64,000 bases of DNA, taken from the NCBI GenBank assembly GCA_963556695.1, contig CAUWAG010000007.1, positions 2,480,001 through 2,544,000 on the forward strand, written 5' to 3'. Numbering within the stretch: the first letter of the stretch is position 1; each line of letters starts with the position of its first letter. The stretch comes from Anthostomella pinea. Taxonomy: Eukaryota; Ascomycota; Sordariomycetes; Xylariales; Xylariaceae. Below the pieces are notes generated by a model. The model did no database searches and was not told the origin of the DNA. It saw only the letters and a list, made by a program, of their open reading frames with translations. Positions 22,701 through 33,477 of this stretch are shown piece after piece. Position numbers and translations under genes: made by a program.

Positions 22701-25614
22701 CGGCAACTGCAGATTCCCCGGCGACACCGTTCAGTATTATGGCCCACAAACTTCAGGACCTGCTGAGTCGTTCGGAGCATTTCGAAGTCATGACTGTTCA
22801 CCAAAACGCCTTCGATGGAAACCGCAGTAGTGCAGCATCAATGCTAGCCAAACAGATTCGACTCAAGCTGGTAGCTGATGAAGACTCAGATATTCCTAAG
22901 TCCTATCGGAACATCATGGTATCTATTCATGCAATTGCTACTTTCAAAGCCTTGGATGACTATCTTAGACCCCGAATCAGTCTGTACGAGCGGCCTCGTG
23001 GTGCAAGACCCCGAGACGGCCTGTCTAGAGCGCTAGCTGCAATGGCTGGGTCAGCAGGGTTGCCACTCGCAGACCGTCTGGCTGACAGATTTGGCTCGGG
23101 CTTCTCCTCCAGTCCGCCCGCACCGCCGCCTGTACCCGCTCAGGCTTCTAGTTCTCGCCCAACAAGAGGATCGAAGTCAAAGCAGCCCGGTCATACTGAA
23201 GCCCCCTCAACCCCGGGTCAGACATCAGGGTCTGGCCGAGAGAAAGCCATCCTTCGGAGGTCGACTCGTCGGCAGCCAGCGCCACCGAATGAAACCCCAG
23301 CCCATCTTCCTCCGCCGCCGGAAGACGAAGATGACTTGCAGAACGCATTGGAGTGTGCCGATGAGAAGCAAATGTCCGATGACGACGAAGAAGCCGAACT
23401 TGGTGACAGCAGCGCTCTTGACGCCATAGTCGGGGAGCTGGATGAAGACATGGAAGATGCGCCTCGTCCAGAGCCATCCGCCGTTAATTTGGAAGTTGCT
23501 GCCGGCGGTAAAATCACGGCTAGAAAGGAGGATGGAACGCGAGTGCCCACTCCAGCCCAGACTGGTGCACTTAGCAATCTGCCCAGTCGCAGTGCTCCTC
23601 CCCAACCTTCGGCGTTGCAACAAAGCACCCCGATGCCGGCGCCCGCGACGGCATCTCGGCCACTCTCGTATGCTGCTGCTATACAATCTGTCCCGCAGGA
23701 TTGGCACATCGAGTTCAACCTTGACACGCGAGTGATCCCCAATGAGACAACCATATACCGAGCTGTCCACAACACCACACCTCCAACTGAGGAGCATTTG
23801 AGTCGCAGCGTGTGGTCTGCTGTGCACCCTGTCAAGTTCCGTCGTGTACCTGGGCCACCGCCTGCCGAGCCAATTGGGTTTGCGCCGACCTCTGATGGTT
23901 CCTCAGATGTGAACGGCGTGCCCGCTTCACTTGCCAATCACCCCACCACGGCGTCTATACTCCGTCTGCTGAACATCCTCCACGACATGAACGCGCACAT
24001 TGACGACATTATGGTGGAGAACAAGACCACTTTGAAGCTAAATGTGGAGCCGCTTTCGCAGTTCGTGAACACAAAGTTGACCGCGAAGCTCAACCGACAG
24101 CTTGAAGAGCCTCTGATCGTCGCAAGCAACTGCTTGCCGAGCTGGAGCGAGGATCTAGCACGACTGTACCCGTTCCTATTCCCCTTCGAGACACGTCACT
24201 TGTTCCTCCAGTCGACATCGTTTGGCTATGCTCGTTCTATGAGTCGATGGCAGAATGCCCACCAAGAGGAGACCTCGCGTCGTGACCGTCGTGACGAGCG
24301 TCCCTTCCTTGGTCGCCTTCAGCGACAGAAAGTGCGCATCTCGCGAGCCAAGATTCTTGAGTCTGCTTTGAAAGTGATGGAACTTTACGGCAGCTCACAG
24401 AGCATCTTGGAAGTCGAATACTTCGAGGAGGTTGGAACAGGACTTGGACCCACCCTGGAGTTTTACTCCAATGTCTCTAAGGAGTTCTCTAAGAAGAAAC
24501 TCAAGCTTTGGCGAGAGATGGATTCTAATGACTCAGAGGTGTTCATTTCAGCTCCCAACGGGCTCTTCCCTCGCCCGCTCAGTGACGATGATCCGTCTGC
24601 AGCTATCATCTTGCAGCTTTTCAAGATACTGGGCAAGTTCGTTGCCCGATCTATGATCGACTCACGCATCATTGACCTCAACTTCAACTCTACCTTCTTC
24701 CGCATTGGCGAGGACTCCTCTGCGGTAAAGCCATCCCTTGGCGCCGTAAAGATCGTGGACCCTGGTCTGGCGAACTCGCTCAAGCACATCAAGAAGTTCG
24801 CTCTGGCAAAGAAGGCAATCGACGAAGACCCGAAACGTACACCCGCACAGAAGGTTGCCGACACGGAGAAGATCGTCATCGATGAGATTAGACTTGAAGA
24901 TCTTGCTTTGGACTTCACGTTGCCTGGATTCCCTGACATTGATCTCGTTCCCAATGGATCTCACGTTCAAGTTACTATCGACAATGTCGAGTCTTACCTT
25001 GAGAAGGTCGTTGACATGACCTTGGGCCGTGGTGTCAGACGCCAGGTAGATGCTTTCCGGGCCGGATTCTCCCAAGTATTCCCCTACTCTGCTCTGAGTG
25101 CTTTTACCCCCGATGAGCTAGTCACCCTCTTTGGCCGCGTTGACGAGGATTGGTCCCTTGAAAGTAAGTTCAACTGCTTCTTATATGTACAGCAGGAGCT
25201 AACTATTGCAGCTCTCATGGACTCCATCAAGGCAGATCATGGATTCAATATGGACAGCAAAAGCGTGAAGAATCTGCTCCAGACCATGAGCGAGCTCACA
25301 CCAACACAACGCCGCGACTTCTTACAGTTCACTACGGGCAGCCCAAAGCTCCCAATTGGAGGTATGCTCAATTGTTACCCTTACGTTGCTTGATAGTAAG
25401 CTAATATGTTACACTAGGCTTCAAGAGCTTAACCCCGATGTTCACTGTGGTCTGCAAGCCCAGCGAACCCCCTTACGCGTCCGACGACTACCTCCCAAGC
25501 GTTATGACGTGTGTCAACTACCTGAAACTTCCCGATTACACCAGTATCGATAGTATGAAGCGTCAGCTTTTCACTGCTATCAAGGAGGGCCAGGGTGCCT
25601 TCCATTTGTCCTAA
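19708..25614 (+). CDS. HECT-type E3 ubiquitin ligase, UFD4/TRIP12 family
   Basis: Transfers ubiquitin through a thioester on its HECT cysteine; yeast Ufd4 and human TRIP12 act in the ubiquitin-fusion and N-degron pathways. Four exons: 19708..20066, 20131..25163, 25212..25361, 25418..25614 (introns of 64, 48 and 56 bp, all GT..AG and in phase), 1912 residues. The N-terminus ([12 protein letters not shown]) is basic and Ser/Pro-rich. An armadillo-like helical region covers about residues 220-700 ([40 protein letters not shown]). Two acidic patches follow (about 760-800 and near 1170), then a linker with DWHIEFNLD. The HECT domain runs from about 1520 to the end, with [36 protein letters not shown] and the active-site Cys1879 in [14 protein letters not shown]. 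The last residues EGQGAFHLS are family-typical. The last two introns split the HECT C-lobe, so a single-frame reading loses the catalytic cysteine. Confidence 0.95.
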
Positions 25615-26465
25615 ACCTTTTTCGGAAGGTTTATGGGGTGATAAACGAGCGAGGTTTCACGATGCACATAAATATGAAGATACGCTGGCAAAATTGATAC
25701 ATGACAAGGCAAGGGGTCTAGTCATTTCTTGGTCATAGCCGCCGTATCTCGGTTACGAGCGCTTTTCTTCCATCTCAGCATCACCTGTCGCGACGGTCTG
25801 CCTTCTGAAACGTACCGTACACCGCACCCTGCGAATAACGAATGCGTGGGATGCAAGGACACACTAAGTTGCGAGAGGGCTGGTTCTACTGCATGGAGGG
25901 TTGTTCGGCGTCGGAATGGATCCACGTTCCCAGGCCGGATGCTTCACCTCGGAGGCCTGTGCTTGCTTTGTTTTCCTTCTCGCGGAACGGACGGAGCTTC
26001 AGATCGAGTAGATAGATAGGCCAATTTGTCAAAGTGTGCTATTAAATAACCCGTGTTCTGTGACATGCTTGTGTCTCGTTTCTAAATGTGTCAGAGGTCG
26101 TTAACGGCGTTCTTAATGATACAGCTTACTCCGTTTCTTTACCCTGTGGTTACTAGTCGTCCGCAGTCCAGTGAGCAGGTGTGAGTTAAATGTTCCTGTT
26201 TGTATTTCATGCATGATTAACAAACAATGGGGTTACGCATTAGACTCTCTTAACTAGGTACTCGAAGCGTTTCCGATTCGGGGGGCAAGTATTAAGGACG
26301 GTCTTGATTTATGTTCTTGAGCCCTTACAGTCTTGTTGTATATATGTCCGTATATACATCCCCAACGCCCTCTACCTGAGCACTGTGCGCCCTGCATCAC
26401 AGCAAGGCCAATTCTCATCCCCTCGCAAATGCCATTAGCAGCACCTCTCTCGTCTGACCATCCGT
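25615..26465. other. intergenic region between converging genes
   Basis: Tail-to-tail spacer, presumed 3' UTRs of the HECT ligase and the hydrolase. No coding signal. Confidence 0.5.
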
Positions 26466-27782
26466 TCACAGCTTCGGCTCCCCATCCGTGCCCTTGGCCT
26501 TCTTCGGCCGCCGCGCCGGCGGCCTCCCGACCTTCTCCATGACCTCCTCGCTCAGCGTCGACTTCTCGCGCATGGGCAGCCTGACCCAGTCGTCGTACTC
26601 GCGCTCGAAGCCCCGCCACCGCTCCATCTCGCGGCCGATCCAGGCCGCGGCGTGCGCGGCGGTCTGCGCGGGGACCTCCATGGGGAACAGGTGGCCCCTG
26701 ACCTCGACGACGACCTCGGCGACGCGGCCTCCCCTCGCGGCCCCGCCGCTGCCGCCGGGCCCGGTGCCCGTGACGGCCAGCTTGTGCGCGCGCCCCGCGG
26801 GCGGGCTGAGGTCGCTGGTGCCGCCGTAGACCCAGAGGACGCTGGGCCGCACCTCGGGGAGCCGGCGCAGCACGATGGCGCCCTCGCTGCGGTAGAAGGG
26901 GTAGGGGTTATGCGGGTCGATATGGGGGAGATGGGTTGGGTCGAAGTCGGGCGCGCGGTCCGGGTCTACGCTGCCGTCGGGGAGGACGTGCGGCCAGAGG
27001 GGGCGGAAGAAGGTGAAGACTTCTTGGTGTTTGGTTGTGCGGAGGGTGGCGCCGGCGCTGTCCTGTTGGGTGTTGGTGTTCGGGAATAGGGGCGTTGGCG
27101 TGTCCCGGATGGCGTGCGCGTTCCACGCCGCCAGCACGCGCGGGTCCCAGGATTTATAAAAAGGCGAGCGCGCGAAGGCCTCGGCGGCGGCCTGGCGGCT
27201 CGGCCACGTCTCCCGCCGGAAGGTGGACGATTGCGTCGGGCTGCTTCCCGGGCCGCTGCGGTCGAAGCCGAATTGCACGATGACGGGGTCGAGCAGGATC
27301 AGGGTCGTCAGCAGGCGCGGGTGCAGCAGCGCGAGCTGTGTTAGTATGTTGCCCCCGAACGAGTGGCCGACGCCGACGAGGGGGCGCGGCATCGCGGCGC
27401 GGAAGACGTTGGTCATGTGAAGCAGGTCGCGCGCGTGGTCGTGCCAGCATGGGTCGTTGCCTAGGCTCCCCTCGTTCAGCGTCCCGCTGTACCCCTGGTT
27501 GGCGACGTCGGCGATCCAGATGCCGCGGATGCGGAACCCGTGCTTGTGTGATAAGGCGTGCAGGTCCGCCCACAGCGCCTCGTAGAGCTCCTTGGGGAAC
27601 CCGTTGGCGTGCGCGCCGATGATGGTCACGTCGCCCGGCTGCGGGTTGGGGTTGTCGAGGGGCGTGTATTGCTTGATGTGCAGGTGCAGCACGTCCTCTT
27701 GCGAGTGCGCTGTGGCGCGCGGGTGCTCGCGGATGTGCTGCGTTGGAATCGTGTGCTCGGTTATGCTGAAGGGGAAGGCCAT
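26466..27782 (-). CDS. alpha/beta hydrolase, probably peroxisomal
   Basis: Single exon; I choose the ATG at 27782 (MAFPFSITEHTIP), since the 44 residues upstream of it (to 27914) look like leader sequence. 438 residues. The catalytic set of the AB hydrolase fold is visible: nucleophile elbow GVGHSFGGN with its Ser, an acid in VYGGTSDLS, and His in VEVRGHLFPME near the C-terminus. An oxyanion-region motif IIGAHANGFPKELYE precedes. Fungal relatives include Lpx1-like peroxisomal lipases and hydrolases often labelled as secondary-metabolite enzymes; the substrate cannot be read here. The protein ends EPKL, and PKL fits the loose PTS1 pattern (S/A/C/P)-(K/R/H)-(L/M), so peroxisomal import is likely but unproven. 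The gene is clearly more GC-rich than its surroundings. Confidence 0.85.
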   Translation of the reverse strand: MAFPFSITEHTIPTQHIREHPRATAHSQEDVLHLHIKQYTPLDNPNPQPGDVTIIGAHANGFPKELYEALWADLHALSHKHGFRIRGIWIADVANQGYSGTLNEGSLGNDPCWHDHARDLLHMTNVFRAAMPRPLVGVGHSFGGNILTQLALLHPRLLTTLILLDPVIVQFGFDRSGPGSSPTQSSTFRRETWPSRQAAAEAFARSPFYKSWDPRVLAAWNAHAIRDTPTPLFPNTNTQQDSAGATLRTTKHQEVFTFFRPLWPHVLPDGSVDPDRAPDFDPTHLPHIDPHNPYPFYRSEGAIVLRRLPEVRPSVLWVYGGTSDLSPPAGRAHKLAVTGTGPGGSGGAARGGRVAEVVVEVRGHLFPMEVPAQTAAHAAAWIGREMERWRGFEREYDDWVRLPMREKSTLSEEVMEKVGRPPARRPKKAKGTDGEPKL

Positions 27783-28847
27783 GGTGGGTGGGTGAGGCTC
27801 GGCTTGAGCCTGATGGTGAGCGATGGTGATGGTATAGGTGAGGTATTGTGCGTTGAGGGCAGGTGAGACTTTATGAGATGCCCCTGAGATGACAATGCGA
27901 GTACGGCCCGCCACAGAGTCTTCAGTTTCCGGACAATACAGGACAGGTAGATCGAATCAGATCGTGTAAGAATGGCTCGTGCCCTGTCACCGGATATATG
28001 TCCTGCCTTGCGTCCGTGTACCAGTCTGAGTTGCGTAACTACAGGTGTCCAGGATGGTAATGGTTAGCGGTTCCACGGGTGTTTGGCAATGGTAATAGGT
28101 AGAACTTTACGCGATAGGAACCTTTCATGGGACTTTCTCATGATAAGAACGGGTATGTATGAGCATGGTACCTTAGGACCCGTGGACGCCGCTCTTCATG
28201 ATGATTGGATTGAGCCGCGCGTCAGTTGTTTGCTCGCCGCTCGAGGGAAGCCGGTCTTAGAACAAACAACTCAATATAAAATCAATATGGGCGGACTGTT
28301 ATGTCATTAGTGAAGGGTGAATATGGTAAGTATAGGTAGGTTGTATTTAGAGGTTGTTTGTTGTTTGCATGCCGTCAAAGATGGAATCTGGCCGATGTCA
28401 CCACCAAGATGCCTCGGCAATTGTGAATCGTGATTATTATGCCGTTATCATGGCTTGTAAAATGCATGGAAACGGCGTTTGCCCATAGTAGGGGTTATGC
28501 ATATATAGTGTCTCCACTAAGGGATATGCATTCGACGCGATACCCAACATGCAACACCGCGTCGACGCACCTCCCTCGCTCCACTCCACTCACCACTACA
28601 GTAGTGACGAACGTCATTACTCGTTACTCGTTGAACCCGCAGCAACTCACTTAGGACCAGCCAGCAAAGCCGCCTGCTGCTTGAAAACAGTCTATTGAAA
28701 TCTTGGTGACTCACAGTACCGATATCATTGGAATATCGATCGAGTCTGTTGCTGTTGGAAGTTGGAAACATTCTCGTGGGAGACACCGGTTTTCGGAGGA
28801 AGGGCACGTACCCGCCAACGGTAAACGCCAACTCGGCTGCTGTAGCC
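27783..28847. other. divergent promoter region
   Basis: Between the hydrolase (minus) and the ASCH/PUA-like protein gene (plus), and so contains both promoters. Open frames here are featureless. Confidence 0.45.
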
Positions 28848-31271
28848 ATGCCAGCACAGACACGCTCGCGCGGGAAGACACCTGCAACTGCAACTGCAAC
28901 TGCAAGTAAGACCCTCAAGTCTACCGCTGCAGCCCCGAAACAACAAGAGTTCCCTCACCGCCGACGATCAGTCAAGAAGACCTATGGCCGATCCACCCCT
29001 GCACGTGTCCTAAGACAAGGGACCCTCACTCAGATGGATTTCACCTCTTCGGCAACGCAGGACTTCGTCGATCTCGACAATGACGAGGAAGAGAACGAGG
29101 TTCCTGTGCTCGCCGAGAGTGCGAACCCGAAGCGGAAGGCCCGGGGAAATCGGCGAAAGACCGCGGGTGACGAGCTGGATGGCGAGGAAAAGCAGAAGCC
29201 TTCGAAGCGACGGAAGACTCTAGGAGATGCTCCCAGTGCAAGCGCTTCGAGCAGCTTTCATACGCAGACCTTGACCCAGTTTCTTTCCAACCAAGAAGAG
29301 AAACAGGACATCTGGCAGGTTGATGACTCGGAGGATGACGAAGATCTCGCCCTGGTCATGGAACCTCCCAACAAAGGCAAAGATGACCATGCATCAGAAG
29401 GTCGTCAAGGAGATCCCATGTCCGCGGTGCCGACCCTGATCAAATCGGTCACCCCTTCGAACCGTCAAAAGAGAACCGAGATCCCGTCTTCCCAGTCGCC
29501 CGCCACGCCCATGTTGATGCGCTACAGCCCAGCACCGCGTCAGTCACCCTTGAAGTCCAAGTCCACGAATGCCGGAGCACCCTCTCCGATACTCAAGAAG
29601 CTGCAGAAGACCCCGAGGAATCTGGTGATCGCCGACTCGTATAGCACCTCTCACAGCTCTCCTACCACGCCCACTCCCAAGTCCACTGTCAAGGCAACGC
29701 CGTCGAAAAGGATACGTTTCGACTTACCAGAGGACAAGGAGAACATCACACCGGGACGGACAAAGCCCAAGTCTCCAAAGCTTCCCGTTGCAACGTCCTC
29801 AAAACGACGGCCTTTACAGGAGGTCCCCGATTCTGACGAAGATCTCGACGACACTGAAGACGACACTGGGGATGAGGCTGAGGAACTAGGCGATGTGACA
29901 ATCCAGAAACAAGAGCTCGTACCATCTGACCACCAAGACAAAGCTGCTATTGAAGACGAACCAGAACCACCGGAGACTTACTATGGTGGCTTGGGTGATG
30001 AGACACAAGCCGAGATTCTCTCGTCAGAGCACCTACCTAGCCACGAGCCTGATGTGGACACAGAGGAAGACGATACAATCATGCCTGAACCTCCCCAAGC
30101 TAAACTTCCACAACCTGTCCCGGAAGGAGAAGAGGAAGAAGGCGCTGGGCCTTCTTCGGCCTCTGTTATAGAACAGACACCAGCTTCCTCGCCATTCGCG
30201 GAGGCACCGGATGAGAATATACCAGCAACGCAAGGCTCCGCGTACACTCAAGGTCTCGACAGTCAACGTGTACCCCTCGAGGTCATCCACTCTCTCGGTC
30301 CGCAAACTCCGCGCTCCGACATCATGGTCTCACTTCATCCAGAGCACGTAGCGAAGATCGTCGATGGTACTAAAAACCATGAGTTCAGAGCCTGGAAGAT
30401 ACCGCCTGATGTCTCCCGTGTCTGGATTTACATCACAAAGCCGGAGTCTGAATTGAAATACATGTGTCGTTTTGGACCTGCAAAAACTCCCGGTGAGATT
30501 GAGGATGAAGGAGGCATCGGAAATACTGAGTTCAACCAGGGAAGGAGGTTCATGAAGTATGCATACGAGATTCTTCAGGTATATCAACTCAACAATCCGG
30601 TCTCCTTGCAGGATATGAAAACCAAGGGCTGGGTAGCTGGTGCGCCGCAGAAGTACACTTTCATCCCGCCGGCGGTAGTTGGGGAGCTTACGGCAAACTT
30701 GAGATGCGCCTTGTTCGGCGAAGAGGCGGTAGCAGGATTTGTGGGAAGTAGTCCCAACCTCACAGAATCGCAGGAGCTCAAGGCTCAGATCCAAAGTGAC
30801 GTGGAATATTCGACTCAGCATCACTCATCCGAAGGTGTGAACGAGGTGGTCTCCTCGAGCCAGACGCCACGCAAACCGGCATCGAAGCAAGGCAACGGCA
30901 CTGGGGCTGGCAGCGGCTTTGTCAGGCCCGCTCTACCCAAGGCACAATCGGGCTCTTCCACGCAAGGGTTGCCACCGCTTCCCAGCCAGCGACCCCACGC
31001 CTTCGTGCGGCCTTCTCAGGCTACCACGGCGAGCCAAGTGTCGAGTCCGGCTATTTCTCCCGAGAAGTCGGCCCCTCGACTGATTACCATCTCTAGCCAG
31101 TCGCGATCCAGCGAGCTACGCGGCAGCAGTCCGAGCGTCCTTCATCATACACACTCTCTGCGATCTTCGCAGTTCCCTACGAGGAGCCAGATGCTGCCGG
31201 ACAGCTTGGTCAACGACGAGATACAGGAACCTCCGCCCATCATCTGGGACTCGGCGGATGAGTCGGACTAA
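28848..31271 (+). CDS. ASCH/PUA-like domain protein, probably nuclear
   Basis: Start chosen at the ATG at 28848 (MPAQTRSRGKTPATATATAS); the frame extends further left but only from non-ATG codons. Single exon, 807 residues. The N-terminal third is basic and disordered, with several NLS-like clusters (KRKARGNRRK, KPSKRRKTLG) and a QMDF-type short motif followed by acid residues. The middle is Ser/Pro-rich with SP/TP sites and acidic runs. One globular region, about residues 485-625, begins DIMVSLHPEHVAKIVDGTKN and EFRAWKIPPDVSRVWIYITK, resembling the beta-barrel ASCH/PUA-like superfamily that binds nucleic acids; it continues to GEIEDEGGIGN and YAYEILQVYQLN. The tail is again disordered. A chromatin or RNA-linked role is inferred from the fold resemblance and NLSs only. 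Confidence 0.8.
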   Translation: MPAQTRSRGKTPATATATASKTLKSTAAAPKQQEFPHRRRSVKKTYGRSTPARVLRQGTLTQMDFTSSATQDFVDLDNDEEENEVPVLAESANPKRKARGNRRKTAGDELDGEEKQKPSKRRKTLGDAPSASASSSFHTQTLTQFLSNQEEKQDIWQVDDSEDDEDLALVMEPPNKGKDDHASEGRQGDPMSAVPTLIKSVTPSNRQKRTEIPSSQSPATPMLMRYSPAPRQSPLKSKSTNAGAPSPILKKLQKTPRNLVIADSYSTSHSSPTTPTPKSTVKATPSKRIRFDLPEDKENITPGRTKPKSPKLPVATSSKRRPLQEVPDSDEDLDDTEDDTGDEAEELGDVTIQKQELVPSDHQDKAAIEDEPEPPETYYGGLGDETQAEILSSEHLPSHEPDVDTEEDDTIMPEPPQAKLPQPVPEGEEEEGAGPSSASVIEQTPASSPFAEAPDENIPATQGSAYTQGLDSQRVPLEVIHSLGPQTPRSDIMVSLHPEHVAKIVDGTKNHEFRAWKIPPDVSRVWIYITKPESELKYMCRFGPAKTPGEIEDEGGIGNTEFNQGRRFMKYAYEILQVYQLNNPVSLQDMKTKGWVAGAPQKYTFIPPAVVGELTANLRCALFGEEAVAGFVGSSPNLTESQELKAQIQSDVEYSTQHHSSEGVNEVVSSSQTPRKPASKQGNGTGAGSGFVRPALPKAQSGSSTQGLPPLPSQRPHAFVRPSQATTASQVSSPAISPEKSAPRLITISSQSRSSELRGSSPSVLHHTHSLRSSQFPTRSQMLPDSLVNDEIQEPPPIIWDSADESD

Positions 31272-33477
31272 TTGTACGGCATTCATGAGGGATGGGGCCA
31301 AGTGTGTCGGGACATTTCGTTTAGGAGTTTGTGTTGATTGTGTGGCATTGTTGGGTCTGGGTGGCATAGATTGGGAGTTTAGGTGTCGTTGTAGGAAACG
31401 CCGCAAGGCGGGACTTGTTGAGGGTTCGTAGGTAGTTCTGTTAAGTTCATGTCTGCAAGGGTCGACCGCGGTGTACGGCGTCCTAGTGTAATTATGATGA
31501 CGACGGGTACTATGGTTTCTGGCCTTGCTTCGGGTTTAATACGTGACTTGATGGTCAACGGAACGCTGCTATGTGCTCCTACACCCTGTGCGCATAGGTC
31601 ACGATTCAGGAAACCTTGCCACGCTTGCTTTGCATATATTCATCAGACCCCTATCCATAGCTTACCTTCATGTCATTACCTGGTTATGGTCAGTCATCCC
31701 ACAGGGACATGATTGCGCCTCGTCGCCAGTCCGCGGGTGCACCTGGGCCCCTTTTTGTAGCCGAGTTTAGTGAAGAAGCCGTTTCGTTGTGTCCACATCC
31801 AGCAGCGTCGCCAATTGGCTCTCGATATGTATGTATGGACATCAGCATCGGCAAGCAAGAACGGCGCGAATGAGGACAGACCCCTGATCTTTCGGATATC
31901 AGCTTCTTGAGTACGTACTTGGTAGGTATCTGGAAAAGGTACCGATACCGGTTGCGTGGTGACTGGAGTATATATTGGGGATGCTGATGGATGAGCATGA
32001 GATATCAGCTATGGTGGTCTTGGTCGTTAGATTGCAGAAATGCTTGCATAAGCCAGCGAGAGATTGCCAGCTTGAAAGGGCACTAGCTGTTGTGTGAGCT
32101 TCCCGCTTGGTGGGACCAAGGGGATGGGGGATTGGGGGATATATATCCTAATACGAGCGCAAACCAGTATTAGAAGTCCACCCCCCGCCCCCCCCCGGGT
32201 TGGGTAAAGTAGTCGCCAGGACAAACCAAGCGGAGTGACTGGGCTAGATGACCTAGCCGTCAGGTTTTCCGACAGTATATGCTGATCTTGGCGGACTGCT
32301 GTTCTTTTTGATTTTTTTGGCACACTTTCTAGAGGTCCCCAGTTCAAATGGCATTTGTGTAATAATGGGGGGGGTTTTTTTATGTAATTTTTTACGCCCT
32401 TAAGGATATGTGCTTCTTGCAGTCCTTTGAACTTCTCTCTGCCTTGGGCCACCCGCCAGACGCAGCTCTTCGTAACTGCTTCCTTTCGCCTAGATGAGAC
32501 ACGTAATCTGAAGTTCGTCGTATTCATGGCTGTGATTGACACCATCGTGGGCCACTGAAGTCTGATGGCGGCGTCGACCTTGGTATAACTAACCGGCCAC
32601 CTGTCCCTGCAGTATGTCTGCTGCTCGACAGCAGCCGGACGCAGAGATGTACGAGGGTAGTCGACGCAGTCTTCGAACGTGCCGGCGAGGGGCCATGACC
32701 CCGATGACAAGACCGACGATTTCTGCCGTCTCGAAGGGATGGGAAGAAGCTGCGGCAGTCAAAACGACGTCTCGGTGGTATCGTCAGTGTGAGAAAATCT
32801 TGGTCTGGAAGTTGTGGAGTGTCAGTGCCCTACGTGCGAAAGGATGCGATGAGAGAACGGGCAGCGTGTATAAGCCACGGCAGGCTGCTGGACTCTGAAG
32901 CCTTCAGGGCTGAGCATGCAGCGGCTATGCTCACCATTCCACCTTCCGCAGAAATCCCGGTCTAGAGCAGATAATACCCTTTGTACTTTCGGCCAGTGCT
33001 TTACGTTGAGCAGTCTTCCAAACGTCAGTTTTCACAAGCCGGTTCTTCCGCGTTTGTCGTTTGCATAGCACCGCGGACGAATGGGTGGAATTGTTGACCA
33101 GCTACAGTACTCGCTTGAGGGCCAGACGTAGCCACCCTTGATTCGCTTGCTCTCTATCTTTTTCTGATAAAGGAGAGGCACATTTGCATAGTTACTCGTC
33201 AAGATGCTCTTCCTCAGGCTCGTCCACCTGATAGTTATCCTTCTACGTCACTCCGATCTGGGACGATGGTGGCATGGCATTGCAGTCGTTTTAAAAACGG
33301 TCCCAGCTTCTATCTCACATTGATTACATGGTAGGGACCCTCAGATTTTTTGTTGCCAGGTTTGGTTTTGCGTTATTTGTGTTACTGATGCTATATACAT
33401 AGGTAATCCTCAGGTTACCCTGCATGCCTGCCCAAGCCGCCATGCGGGAACGGTACGCATACCGAGCCGAAGCAACT
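31272..33477. other. long intergenic region with a possible degraded repeat
   Basis: Over 2 kb without a supportable gene. A 227-codon minus-strand frame (32027..32710) has no domain-like features and I treat it as chance. The part with long C and G runs is listed separately as a possible repeat. Confidence 0.45.
32170..32400. repeat. possible degraded mobile element or repeat, homopolymer-bounded
   Basis: The segment runs from a C-rich run (CCACCCCCCGCCCCCCCCC near 32180) to a G8 run followed by T7 near 32367-32383, with TA-rich flanks. Homopolymer runs of this length occur nowhere else in the window. No clear terminal inverted repeat or coding remnant is visible, so classification is a guess. 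Confidence 0.2.

Noticed and set aside
32027..32710. 227-codon minus-strand frame
   Set aside because: No domain-like pattern, passes through homopolymer runs, and has no splice or promoter support.
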